Of a stretch of DNA of 64,000 bases, positions 32,095 through 43,659 are shown one piece after another. The notes below the pieces were generated by a model. That model was not told the origin of the DNA. It made no database searches and saw only the letters and a program-made list of their open reading frames with translations. The stretch's first letter is position 1. Each line of letters begins with the position of its first letter. The stretch covers positions 31,656-95,655 of the forward strand of contig VSDK01023974.1 in the NCBI GenBank assembly GCA_009767595.1. The letters are read 5' to 3'. The position numbers were made by a program, and so were the translations under genes. The stretch comes from Symbiodinium kawagutii. Taxonomy: Eukaryota > Sar > Dinophyceae > Suessiales > Symbiodiniaceae.

Positions 32095-32127
32095 ATCATG
32101 ATGGCCTTGATGATGATCATGACGATC

Positions 32128-32159
<32 letters not shown>

Positions 32160-32391
32160 CATGATGATGATGATGATCATGATGATGGCCTTGATGATGA
32201 TCTTGATGATGATGATCATCATCATCATGATCATGATCATGATGGTGATGATGATCATCATGATGATGATCATCATGATGATGATGATCATGATGATGAA
32301 GATGATGATCATGATGATGATCATGATGATGATCATGATGATGATCATGATGATCATCATCATCATCATGATGATAATGATGATGATCATG

Positions 32392-32450
<59 letters not shown>

Positions 32451-32451
32451 C

Positions 32452-32495
<44 letters not shown>

Positions 32496-32496
32496 C

Positions 32497-32538
<42 letters not shown>

Positions 32539-32540
32539 TT
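31912..32540. repeat. 15-bp minisatellite merging into (GAT)n/(GATCAT)n microsatellite
   Basis: Six copies of GATATTGACAGTGAT are followed by about 540 bp of GAT with interspersed CAT units. Three frames stay open over the whole tract because of its 3-bp period (poly-Asp, poly-Met and poly-His/Ile). It lies 180 bp from a kelch exon, so I take it as intronic. Confidence 0.92.
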
Positions 32541-32721
32541 GGGAAGATGATGCTGAGTGTAGCTCTTTGGCAAAGTATTTTGCAGGATGTTTCGGGAAAA
32601 AACGCGCCTGCAGGTTGTAGCAGTGCAAGTCATTTAGCTTGCTGCCTCAAAAACAACATCGCTCCAGAACCTGCACGCAAACACTTCGACCTGGCGTGTC
32701 ATTCTACACTGAGATGGGGAC

Positions 32722-32863
32722 CATCATAGCCACCAAAGACCCACATCTGGCCATTGTCGTCGCTCAACACAGCCGAGTGCCATTGCCGAGCGCTTGGTGC
32801 AGTGCCGCTTGGTGCAGCAGTTGCCCATTCATTGGCCTGAAGATCAAATAGAGTATCCAAACA
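32722..32863 (-). CDS. Kelch-repeat exon
   Basis: After a CAAG acceptor the exon reads CLDTLFDLQANEW, then PSGTAPSARQWHSAV and MWVFGGYDG. These are the kelch hallmarks (W, PSG-P-R, H-x-A-V, FGG). The donor is GATG/GTCCCC, the same position as in the sister exons. The flanking intron is shared with the exons at 29.5, 33.4 and 35.7 kb. The function is that of a beta-propeller blade, probably extracellular. Confidence 0.7.
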
Positions 32864-33330
32864 CTTGTCATCCTGTGGCTGGTTGTCAACAGCGTTATCC
32901 TTGCCAATATGACCTACATTTGCAAAACTTTGCACAAAAAATGTGTATTTCTTCAAGAAAGCGCTCATGCCCTCGGTCTGAACATTTTAGCTTGTGCTTC
33001 AGTGCCCTAAAGGTGCGCGTTCCTGCAAATCAAACTGGGTTCCACCGCAATGACCTGCACTTCTTGAAGGACAATTCAACAGTCACAAAAATCAAGAGAA
33101 ATCTCCAAGAACTCCTACTTCAGGCTGTTGCCCAAAACCCCCAACTCAATTCATGCTGGCCCAACAAGAGAAGTCGGGCCTGTGAATCATAGTAGTGCAA
33201 ATCGTTCATTCTACTGGTACCTCAAAGCAAAGCAACTTGGCTTCTCAAAGTACACAGCCACGCAAAAATACCATGCGCTGCCCTTGGTTGAGCTTGTGCT
33301 ACTCAGAAATTTTGACACTGAGATGGGGAC

Positions 33331-33463
33331 CGTCATATCCTCCAAAGATCCACATTTTGCTGCTGGCGGCATCCCACACCGCAGTGTGATATTTCCGAGC
33401 CACAGGCGCAGTGCCGCTGGGGGTCACGGATACCCAGGCGAACGCCTGAAGCTCAAACAGGTT
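33331..33463 (-). CDS. Kelch-repeat exon
   Basis: This has acceptor TTTGTAG before AACCTGTTTGAG. The frame reads NLFELQAFAWVSVTPSGTAP, then RKYHTAVWD and KMWIFGGYDG, and ends at a GACG/GTCCCC donor. It is 133 bp long, one codon shorter than the 35.7-kb exon and very similar to it, including intron sequence on both sides. This points to tandem duplication of an exon plus flanks. Confidence 0.75.
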
Positions 33464-33805
33464 CTACAAAGGATACAAAGGTTCTAAGATCAATGCAGTC
33501 AACCGAAAAATGGGCAAGAGGCGTCTGGGCCGCGCTTCAATACCACTGTGCGAGCATGCGGGGACGTGTGCAAGTGATGGGACTGCCGGGACTGCCACAT
33601 TGCGAGGTTGGATTGCAATTAAGATGTTACGCCCTGCCTGGGTTTCTACGTCTGGGGCACACGTGACGCAGTTCAATCAATGCGTCTTGCAGGGAATAGT
33701 GGACGGCTGCACTTTGGAAATACAGCACCTACAACAAAAAGTGAAGCCTGGGTTCTCCAAAGTGAACAAAGGTGAAAAGTGGGTGTAAAAATCAGTGATG
33801 CCTGC

Positions 33806-33833
33806 CACACCCACACACACACACACACACACA
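33806..33833. repeat. (CA)n microsatellite
   Basis: About 13 CA repeats. Confidence 0.95.
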
Positions 33834-34539
33834 ATCCACACCGACAAGCTTGGAGAACGCATGTTGGACCGAATTCATGCAGCAATGCAATTTCAAAGAG
33901 CATTCAGGATCGTTCAAGCGCATGCGCATGGAGATCGACGGAAATCATGCAAAAACATTTCGCAGCGATGAGAGTGGCCAACCCAAACCCAAATCATGTA
34001 ATTTCCTATCTTTCTTATTATTTCTTACTGTTTCTTGTTTCTTGTTTCGCGCTACTTTCGGCTCTTCTTATTACTTCCTACTTCAAACAAACTAAATGTC
34101 AAAACCCCTCTCAACTGGACTCTTCGAATGTTTCTGGGAGCAAAGCGGGTGTGGATCTCCAGAACGTGGTGCGAGGATAAATCATTCAACGCACAAACCA
34201 TGGAATTCAAGCAGTGAAACCTTCACAATCTACACAAAATTGCCCTTTGGACCAACTCAAAAATCGTAAAAATAAGATAAGCCCACTTGAGATCCCCGAC
34301 AGCTCCTCTAAGGCAAACAACCCCGTCTAGTCTTCCATATTGACGCACAAACCATAGAATGATCTTATATGACTCAGTCCCACCCCGGGACAACATCGCA
34401 GAATCCATCAGGCAAAGACATGCATACGTGTTTGAAAACTGAAGCTGGCGGAAATTACACCGGCATAGACCCCCGATAGCGAGTGCATTGCGCACAAGGA
34501 TTTCCAGGGATGGTACAGATCCGGAGCCAAGAGGTAGAC

Positions 34540-35065
34540 AAAGCGGAGACAAAGGGAAACAAGCCAAAGAGAGCATGAAGGGAGACAAAGGCCAACAGGT
34601 CAAACATGAAGGGAAACAAGCATGAGCAGCGGCACAGCAGCGGCAAACAAAGCGCCGATCCAGAGCCACAAGGGAGACAAAGGGGAGACAAAGGGGAGAC
34701 AAAGGCGAGACAAAGGCGAGACAAGCATGAGCAGCGGCAGACCAGCGGCAGAGCAGCGGCAAACAAAGCGCCGATCCAGAGCCACAAGGGAGACAAAGGG
34801 GAGACAAAGGGAGACAAGCATGAGCAGCGGCACAGCAGCGGCAAACAAAGCGCCGATCCAGAGCCACAAGGGAGACAAAGGGGAGACAAAGGAAGGACAA
34901 AGGCGAGACAAAGGCGAGACAAAGGCGAGACAAGCATGAGCAGCGGCAGACCAGCGGCAGAGCAGCGGCAAACAAAGCGCCGATCCAGAGCCACAAGGGA
35001 GACAAAGGGGAGACAAAGGGAGACAAGCATGAGCAGCGGCAGAGCAGCGGCAAAAAAAGCGCCGA
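34540..35065. repeat. Minisatellite with GGGAGACAAA core and higher-order units
   Basis: The units combine GGGAGACAAAG copies, a GAGCAGCGGCA block and a GCGCCGATCCAGAGCCACAA block into longer units repeated about four times. The core is the same as in the minisatellite at 14.76-15.12 kb. Confidence 0.88.
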
Positions 35066-35204
35066 TCGAAGGCCCTACCATAGAGAAGTAAGAACCCCTT
35101 ATAGCTCGTCAGCTATCTGGGGAAAACGTTCCCGTGTCCAAGCCCCGCTGCCCAAAGTAGCATAGTAATTAAGTAGCGCAGACCCCGGAACGGCACCAAA
35201 GCGA

Positions 35205-35295
35205 ACAAGGTTGCCGGAACCCAGGTTCCCGAAACCCAAGCTTCCAGAACCCAGGTTCCTGGAACCGGTTCCCGGAACCCAGAGGGCCTCATGGC
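35205..35295. repeat. GGAACC-rich palindromic repeat cluster
   Basis: Repeated GGAACCCAGGTTCC-type segments, including a perfect 12-bp palindrome GGAACCGGTTCC at 35,261-35,272. A related pair of TTCCCGGAA copies lies near 35,405. Confidence 0.7.
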
Positions 35296-35686
35296 AGTAT
35301 AGGGTGTGTTGGACCCAGTTTTATGCTGATCAGCAAAACAATAGGGATGAGAGCGGCCCACTCAGAAACTGCCCCAGAGAACTTCGGAAGCATCCGCAAC
35401 CCAAGTTCCCGGAATTCCCGGAACGCACAAGAAAGTAAACCAAAAGCAGCCCTGGATCACCCCAGCAGCTATAGCTGTTGGGGAAAAAGTGCTGCTCAAA
35501 ACCCAAACCAGGTTATCCTGCTCTACCAAGGACAAGGAACCCCTTCATCATAGTAGTGCAAATCACTCAGGCAGGAGTAGCCTCAAGAGAAAACAATGCG
35601 GCGGCTCCACATGGGCAACCACAAATACTGTGACCTGCTGCATTTGGGTTTGTGCTACTCAAAAGTTCTGACACTGAGATAGGGAC

Positions 35687-35822
35687 CGTCATATCCTCCA
35701 AAGATCCACATTCTGCTGCTGGCGGCATCCCACACCGCAGTGTGATATTTCCGCCCCGCAGGGAAAGTGCCGTCTGGGGTCGCGGATATCCACGTGTTGC
35801 TCCCCTGAAGCTCGAACAGGTT
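35687..35822 (-). CDS. Kelch-repeat exon
   Basis: This has acceptor GTGCAG before AACCTGTTCGAG. The frame reads NLFELQGSNTWISATPDGTF, then RKYHTAVWD and RMWIFGGYDG, with a GACG/GTCCCT donor. It is 136 bp, a multiple of three plus one, like its sister exons. It is nearly identical over about 330 bp, including intron, to the 33.4-kb copy. Confidence 0.75.
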
Positions 35823-36316
35823 CTGCACAGATTCGGGGCAGCCCATGCAGCTAAGATCAAAAAGTATTCCCAAGGCATCAAGAATGATTCGTTAGGCAAC
35901 CATCACGGTTTCTTCAAAACAAGCCGTTTTCAGTTCAAGCGCCGAATAATTGGAAAAATCTAGAGCTTCAAAAATCCGACGAAAAACCTTCATCTCTCCC
36001 ATGTTCTCCCAGCTAATCCTGCCACACATCCCATGTCAGATTGCGACAAAACGGTTTAGCACCCACATGCTTCAGGTTGCGTTCTTTCTATAGGTTCGCA
36101 AAGAAAATTATTGGGGTCCAAGTTATCCAAACATATCCAAACTGTTTCCCAGATTTGGGCTCCCCACCCCTAACTGAACCTAACCTTTGGGGGGCACCCC
36201 CAGGTGATCCTAACTTTTCCCCAGATTTAGGGACCCCAGATTCAAGGAATTTGGAAGTCAGGAAAAGTTGGGAGAAGGTTAAAGACTCCAGAGCCTAAAA
36301 ACACTCTGGGTGGTCC

Positions 36317-36411
36317 TCCTTCCTTCCTTTCTTCCTTCCTTTCTTCTTCCTTCCTTCCTTCCTTCCTTCCCTCCTTGCATCCTTCCCTCCTTCCTTCTTT
36401 CCTTCCTTCCC
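36317..36411. repeat. (CCTT)n microsatellite
   Basis: Imperfect CCTT repeats on the + strand. From here to about 37,300 the sequence is pyrimidine-rich with recurring TCATCATACC/CTTCACC words, a decayed low-complexity tract without a credible gene. Confidence 0.85.
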
Positions 36412-37869
36412 GTCATCACCACGTCCGGTGCATCTTAATCATGATCAAAACCATCATTCTGACTAACATCAGTCGCATTGACCGTCATTATAACATAGTA
36501 TCAGGATCAGGTCTTTCCGTACCATGGCCATTATGGACCTTCATCACAGCGCATGCTTGCCTCATCATCTGATCAACATCAACGTCCTCATCAGTTTGAG
36601 GGTCCACCATGGTCATATGTCTCCCACGCGCATCCAAACTCCATCTTGCCTCATCAAATGTCAGACCATCCCTGACCACACACCGTCATACTTCACCGTG
36701 CTCTCTTAACATAGTTCATCATTCCTCACTACACCCACCAAATTTAATCAAATCGTAGTGCCTCATCAAACCTGGAGTACGTCATGGGGTACCTTACAAT
36801 ACATCCTCTGCCCCGGCCCACCTAATGATATCTGATCATGCACTTTCACTCTTCGTCAGAGCTTATAACGACCTATAGTTGTCTTGTCACGCCACCAACC
36901 TCATCATTACCCAGAATCACACCTGTCGACACACCTGATCACACCTTAGGACGCCTCACCGCACCTCTTCGTACTTGACCGTTTCTCATCTTTTGACTTC
37001 AAATCACAGCTTCACACCTAATCCTGCCATCCTACTATGGTTCATCATCAGCACCTTCTCATGCTTCACAATTCATAGTGCATCACCATTCCTGGTCACA
37101 CCTCCCCAGTTTTCATGCCGCAGCAAACTTTCTTATTTGTTTTCTTCCCCCTTCCCAGCCATGCATGCCTGATGATACCTCACAATGTCTTTTCATACTT
37201 CAGCATGCCTTGGAAAACTTCAGCGCTTCTCATTTGTCATGTTTCCATTTGCTATGCTTCATGGTAGCTGATCATGAGTCATCATACTTCACCATGCAAC
37301 AGTCATATTGGAGAGTTTCGAAGGATTGCTTGATTCTAGAATTTCTGTTGGACTTGTTTGAGGGTGTCATCAACAGATTTTCCTTCACACTCCTGCTTGA
37401 CCATGGTGGGGTGCTGACTTGCACTTTTGTAGTTTGGCGCCCATGCTAGCGCAAAATGTTTTGGAGGCCTCTGAAGAGAACACGTCTCTTCTTTGACACA
37501 CGATGGCAAAACGCCTTTTCAAAGTTGATGTTGTGCGCCTTTGGTTGAACTGAGCATTTGGTAGATAAAATCCATATTTGAACAGCTACACTTAGTAATT
37601 GATACTAAGCATTTTGTTCTTCCTGTTTTCTATCTTTTCAGATTCGTGCTGATCGAACGAGAAGGCGAGAAGACATATATGCCTTAAATGTCTTAGCTGT
37701 TGTGTCTGGGGATTGAGGAAGCTACACCCAATAACAGTCCTTGCAAACGCACCAGCTCAAGAGCATGGGAAGCCACATCATACCACTTGAACGAAGTTTT
37801 GGGGGAGTCCCGAAACGTTGTGGGAATAGACTGCTGCTGCCGAATACGGACAAATAAACAAAACTGGCC

Positions 37870-38147
37870 TCCTCGTAGTACTTAAAATCGCTAAGCTCAC
37901 CATAAATACCTGGGCTGGGCTGCGCTGAGGAGTTGCCTGATGTGTTGCTAACAAAACTGCTGGAAACACGCTGAGGACCCCTGCTGCCGTCGGTCCCTCC
38001 AAAGATGTACATCCGTTGCGAGCTGGCGCTCCAGACTGCCGTCGTGCCATACCGCGTGCCAGGGCTGTTTGTGGGCGACACATTGTGCCACTCACTGTGG
38101 CCCTGGGCCAGGTCGGAACAGAGAGTTCTCAAGCCATTGTCTAAACA
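37870..38147 (-). CDS. Kelch-repeat exon (most upstream seen)
   Basis: After a GGCAG acceptor (38,148-38,150) the frame reads CLDNGLRTLCSDLAQGHSEW, then NVSPTNSPGTRYGTTAVW and RMYIFGGTDGSRG, followed by a Ser-rich insertion and GELSDFKYYE. FGG, the G-T-R-Y turn and the LSDF motif fit one kelch blade plus the start of the next strand. It begins with TGTTTRGAY like the 32.8-kb exon. The donor is unclear. This is the best-preserved start of the kelch series on the minus strand. Confidence 0.68.
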
Positions 38148-38279
38148 CTGCCACGAAAGAAGTGCAGAGGTGAAACCACTCTCTTCACTCCGTTTCCAGA
38201 TGTGAAATGCTGTGAAACTAATACATTATCCCTGCAAGAGATCTCAAACAGTGTGAGGGTACAAATTGTCAAAGCACAC

Positions 38280-38590
38280 AATATGAACGCAAACATGGAG
38301 ATCACATGGCCAAAATCATGCACAAGGTCTCCATAGAAGATCTTTTGGCAGGAGCACTTCAGGAGATCTCTACGGAAGATCCCTGCGCTGCACAATCTCT
38401 CTATAGTCTATACGAGGTCTCTTGGCCAGATTAGTGTAGGAGAAGTCTTCAGAAGATCCCCGAAAAAAATTCTACATACAAACAAATCTCTATACAAGAT
38501 CATTGTTCTAGGTCTCTCCTTGGAGATCTAGCAGCAAGATCTCTGAAAAAAACGTGCAGAGTCTCTGTACAAGATCCCTCTGCGAGATCC
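38280..38590. repeat. Degenerate GATC-rich repeat
   Basis: A recurring AGATCTCT or AAGATCCCT word appears every 15-30 bp over about 300 bp. No open frame runs through it. Confidence 0.6.
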
Positions 38591-39839
38591 CTTTGATGAC
38601 TAATTTAGCACCGCGCGACAGCGAGAGCGATCTGACCCGCACGTTCTGCAGAGGGTTGCACGATCGAAATGAAAATTTGCGGGCCTGGACGAGAGCGATC
38701 CGACAGAGGCTTCCGCCAGCGAAATGAAGATCTGCACCGAGCGATGCAAGTCACCTCCTTTCTCCATGCCTCCGCGTTTTGCAATTTCAAGTGCGGAAGC
38801 TACAAAACTTTGGGCCCGCCGCCAAAGGCATACAATGTGCGGCCCCTGTCACGCAAAATGATCTCGACATAGCGGAGTCAAACATGACGACAATCTTACA
38901 AAACCAAATGCTGCACCTGCCACCGTTTTGGCAACGGCCCAAAAACGGCGACAGTTGCACGATTTGTAAAACATATAGAATCCCTTGCACCTGCCACAGA
39001 TTCCTAATACCCAAGAGGGACCGAGGCGAACTTGCCTTTGCACTCACCACCAATCTGCATATTGATGTGTAAAAAATCAACAGGGCACGAGGGCAAGACA
39101 CGGCTCCGGAAGAGAGCTCTTCCAGCCAGAGTTTCGTGCGAGACTTTCCTCGAAAACGGAAGGTGGAGGAACGTTTTTGACGTACCTGGGAACGACACCT
39201 GAGACTACAGAAGGTTCTTTTCTATTGCTATCAGAACCCCTGCGGTGCACACACTCCTTGGGGAAAAACTGTAGACCTCCGATGCTTTGCGCACTATTCC
39301 ATATTGTCCACATTCATGTCAAACTTCACAACGGGGGTGTACGTCTACGAACCAAAAATATGATCAAGAAACCAGTCGGTACTTTCACCAAAACCAGCCC
39401 GTAGATCCTAGTCGCAGTTGACAAGCCTTTGCAAATGTCAGCTGTACTCAACACATGACAAAGACCATCAGTGATCATCAACGGCACCCCACTACAGGTT
39501 TATTTGGTCCACCTGTGAACCCAACATGCTGCCTCTGCAATGACAGGCGCAAGGAGGGCCAGCAGCCATCGCAGTCTGCGGGACTTCCACACTTTTTGCC
39601 TGGGCCATCAGAATTTGTGACTCATGTAACCTATTACATGGTTGCAAACCCTCAATGCCAAAGATCAGCACTGCTTCAGATTGCACAGCTGAGACTAGCT
39701 GACTAGCATATGTGACCGTATACTCTCGCCAAGGTGCATCATTGATGACGTCTCACTGACCTTGAGACATTGACCAGCAAATGCAATGCACATCAAGCCC
39801 TCAAATCTCCTGAGTCCCTGGAGATCCTGCTATGCATGC

Positions 39840-40915
39840 AAGCGGTTGGTCAGAGAGAGAGAGAGAGTGGTCTATCTCAAGCGTTTAGTCAGAGAGAGAG
39901 AGAGAGCGCTGTACGTCAAGCGTTTTAGTCAGAGAGAGAGGGAGGGAGAGTGCTATACTTCAAGCGTTTAGTCAGAGAAAGAGAGAGAGAGAGAGAGTGC
40001 TATACTTCAAGCGTTTAGTGAGAGAGAGAGAGAGTGCTATATTTCAAGCGTTTAGTCAGAGAGAGAGAGATAGAGAGAGCTATACTTCAAGGGTTTGGTC
40101 AGAGAAAGAGAGAGAGTGGTCTATCTCAAGCGTTTAGTCAGAGAGAGAGAGAGAGCGCTGTACGTCAAGCGTTTTAGTCAGAGAGAGAGGGAGGGAGAGT
40201 GCTATACTTCAAGCGTTTAGTCAGAGAAAGAGAGAGAGAGAGAGAGTGCTATACTTCAAGCGTTTAGTGAGAGAGAGAGAGAGTGCTATATTTCAAGCGT
40301 TTAGTCAGAGCGAGAGAGAGAGAGCTATACTTCAAGGGTTTAGTCAGAGGGAGAGAGAGTGGTCTATCTCAAGCGTTTAGTCAGAGAGAGAGAGAGAGAG
40401 TGCTATACTTCAAGCGCTTAGTCAGAGAGAGAGAGAGAGTGCTCTACTTCAAGCGTTTAGTTTTGGAGAGAGAGAGAGAGACAGAATGCTATACTTCCAG
40501 CGTTCAGTCAAAGAGAGAGAGAGAGAGAGTGCTATACTTCAAGGGTTTAGTCAGAGAGAGAGAGATAGAGAGAGCTATACTTCAAGGGTTTGGTCAGAGA
40601 AAGAGAGAGAGTGGTCTATCTCAAGCGTTTAGTCAGAGAGAGAGAGAGAGCGCTGTACGTCAAGCGTTTTAGTCAGAGAGAGAGGGAGGGAGAGTGCTAT
40701 ACTTCAAGCGTTTAGTCAGAGAAAGAGAGAGAGAGAGAGAGTGCTATACTTCAAGCGTTTAGTGAGAGAGAGAGAGAGAGTGCTATATTTCAAGCGTTTA
40801 GTCAGAGCGAGAGAGAGAGAGCTATACTTCAAGGGTTTAGTCAGAGGGAGAGAGAGAGAGTGCTATACTTCAAGCGTTTAGTCAGAGAGAGAGAGAGAGA
40901 GAGCTATATTCTGGG
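39840..40915. repeat. GA-rich higher-order minisatellite
   Basis: The basic unit of about 40-45 bp is a (GA)n run, then GTGCTATACTTCAAGCG and TTTAGTCA. Five or six variants form a higher-order unit. The variant containing GTGGTCTATCTC recurs at about 39,868, 40,116, 40,359 and 40,611, so the higher-order period is about 243-252 bp. A stray unit lies at about 41,095-41,135. Confidence 0.9.
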
Positions 40916-41149
40916 TAGAGTTTGTCCAGGAATGACACCTTCAATTCCTTCAATTGACTGACTTCCTTTTTCACCCATTTCTTTACCTTTTCCTCCTTCA
41001 ACAAGTTCTGGGGATGGGCTTGTTTGTTGATTCGAGGGCACCTACAAGCAACAAACCCCCACCTTTCGCCACAGCTCCAGCTGTGCATTCACACGTTTAG
41101 TCAGAGAGTGAGGGAGAGTGCTATACTCTCAAGTTTGACCAGGAATCAT

Positions 41150-43650
41150 TGTGAACGATTGAGCTTCCCAGTTCACGCCAAAGCAACTCCCCGCTGGAGA
41201 TTGTTCTTCGCTTCTCCCAGAAATGTCTGGGCCTGCGCTATCTGCTACACACCGTGATCGCTGGGATTCTTGTGGATCTGAGTTGTATCATGGGCGGAGT
41301 TTGGAACTTTCAGTTCTCAAAGCCCATCATGAGAAACAGGAGACACTCAAATAATCTCAAAGAGCTCATCAAGACTGATTGGAACTTGGAATCACTCATG
41401 GCAGTCAGATGCAGAGAGTTTCGAGAATGCAAAATCCTTTCACAAGTGTTGCGCTATCGATATGCTGTGTATGGATGTGCATGTTTCCAGGAGCAGGATA
41501 TGAATTCTGAGCAGTTCCAAACAGTTACGCAAGCACAAGGGACCGACCTGCTCATTGGATGCGCCACCCATGGTCAGCTGCGCGGGGTTGTCCTTGACGA
41601 CCTGCATCGAATGTCTGTGAACGGATGCCAACTTCAGGCCAACGAAAGTGCAGATCCAACATCTCACCGCCAGGCCTTGTGAGTCTATGACGTTTCTTCA
41701 CATCCGGAAATCATTGTGAGAAATATATGATGCTATGGAGGCCAAGTGTGTCAAGCATTTGGTTAGAGCTAGTGTCAATTCCACCCGCTCAAAAAGGCAT
41801 GCTAAGCTAATTGTGGAGTTCCCTATGTGATGCACATCTTGAGATGTACTCATCAGTTGAAAAACTTGTCCCAAGGAAAAGAGTTTAACCATGTTCAAAC
41901 ATGGACATGTTTCATCTAGAACTGTTTTGACCCTGTAACACGATACCCGGTGATCTTTTGACTTCTTCAAGCAATCAGAGGGTTCTCGAGTTGTCATCGT
42001 TCAAAAAAGAGCATAGCATCGCACCTTTGAGATTTCACGGGCAAGTCTCCTCTATGTTGGATCTTCTCAAGTTGCAAAGTTGGGATCAGATCACTGTTTC
42101 GCAGCAACCTTTCCTCCGCATCCATAATGAGTTACCAACCCACGATCCACCGACACCATCGGCATCCCGAGTCATTTGACAGCAGGCCATGGGAGACCCT
42201 CGGCCTGCAGCTCGGACCCGGGTTTTGATACGCACCTGGATGCACACCGGCAAAAATCCAAATGGACAGATTTTCTGCTTTTGATGGTTCAAAATGCTTC
42301 AAAATTCAAAGAGCTTGCTGTTGACATGTGCTGTAAAGCCGCTAGGAGAAAAATATCAAGATCAGCACTGGTTCAAATTTCGAGACTTGCTGAATGTTTA
42401 TCTTGCCAAGGTGCATCATTGACGGGCTCCCACTGACCTTAAGACATCTTTCCGCAGACAAACACAATGCACGAAAACCCCAGAAAGAGACTTGAGACAA
42501 AAACATGATCTACCCATTTCATGCCGAAGCGACTCCCCGCTGGACATTGTTCTTTGCTTCTCCCAGAAATTTCTGGGCCTGCGCTCTCTGCAACTGCTGA
42601 GTTGTATCATGGGCAGAGTTTGGTGAATTAGTTCTCAAATTCCGTGATGAGAAGCGGGAAACACACAAACAGTTCATCACGAAAATCCTTCACAGTTTCA
42701 AGACTGAGTGGAACTTGGAATCACTCGTGGCAATGCGAGTTTCGAAAATGCAAAATCCTAGCACAAGCAGTCCTGGAAGCGGGATATGAATTTTGCGCAG
42801 CTCGAAACAGCAACGGAAAAATACGGAGGGACCTGTTGATTGGATGAGCCACCCATGGTCAGCTGCGAGAGGTTGTCCAACGACGACCTGCATGGAATCT
42901 CTGTGAACAGTGCAGAGTACAGATCCAACATCTCACCACCAGGCGTTGTGAGTCTATGGTGTTTCTTCACAACTCCAGGGGAGAAATCTTTGTAAAACAC
43001 CAGATGACACCAGGGATATCAAGCTTGTAAACCATGAGAGAGTTCCAACCCTACCTGCCCACACAAAAGACAATCTCGTCAAACTATCAATAGAGCCCCT
43101 ATGTGATGCATGTCCTGCAACGCATGTTATAGTTGCAAAACGTGTCTGCCCAGAGTAAGGACTTCAACCCAAACATGTTTCCTGTGTAACTATTTTGACA
43201 AATCTAGAAATCCTCATACCCAGTGGAGTTTTTGTCTTCATAAACCAAACTAACAGTCTTCAAGTTGTCACTGTTCAAAACAAAAAATCGCACCTTATGA
43301 GGCCCACAGTGCATATCTTGATCGGTTTCTGTATCTTGGCTCTTGGTGGGTTGCTAGTTCGGGACCGGATCACTCTGTGCCTGCAACCTTTCTTTCCACC
43401 TCCAAATCAGTGAGGCACAAGCACACCAACACCATCAGTTCGAGTCGCTGGGGGTTACCACCTTCCAGCCCTGGTCCCAGGGCCTGCAGCTCAGACTTGG
43501 GCCTTTATGCTCACCTGGATGCACAAAGGTCATTAAAATGGACAGATTTTCAGTTTTTGATGGTTAAAAAGTTCAAAGAGTTTGATATGTCAAACAATGT
43601 CTGTGCTCAAGGCAGACACCCTGGTGGGTTTTGTAGCACCTGAATGATTG
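41150..43650. repeat. Diverged tandem duplication, unit about 1.25-1.3 kb
   Basis: Blocks at about 41,170-41,710 and 42,520-42,980 match (CTCCCCGCTGGA, then TTCTCCCAGAAAT and CTGGGCCTGCGCT). Blocks at about 42,200-42,340 and 43,480-43,620 match as well (ACCTGGATGCACA, then TGGACAGATTTTC). A further piece of the unit occurs at about 39,735-39,800. No conserved open frame spans the copies. Confidence 0.7.
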
Positions 43651-43659
43651 TACCGTTGT

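Noticed and set aside
31869..32729. 286-aa acidic open frame, plus strand, and 248-256-aa minus frames
   Set aside because: These are products of the 15-bp and GAT repeats. The ends run into intron-like sequence shared with kelch exon flanks.
36488..36679. 63-aa minus frame reading like protein (MVRDGLTFDEARWSLDARGR)
   Set aside because: It lies in a low-complexity CATC-rich tract. It is short and has no splice sites I could defend.
39840..40915. CRISPR-like regular direct repeats
   Set aside because: There are no unique spacers. The intervening sequence is GA simple repeat, and the context is eukaryotic.
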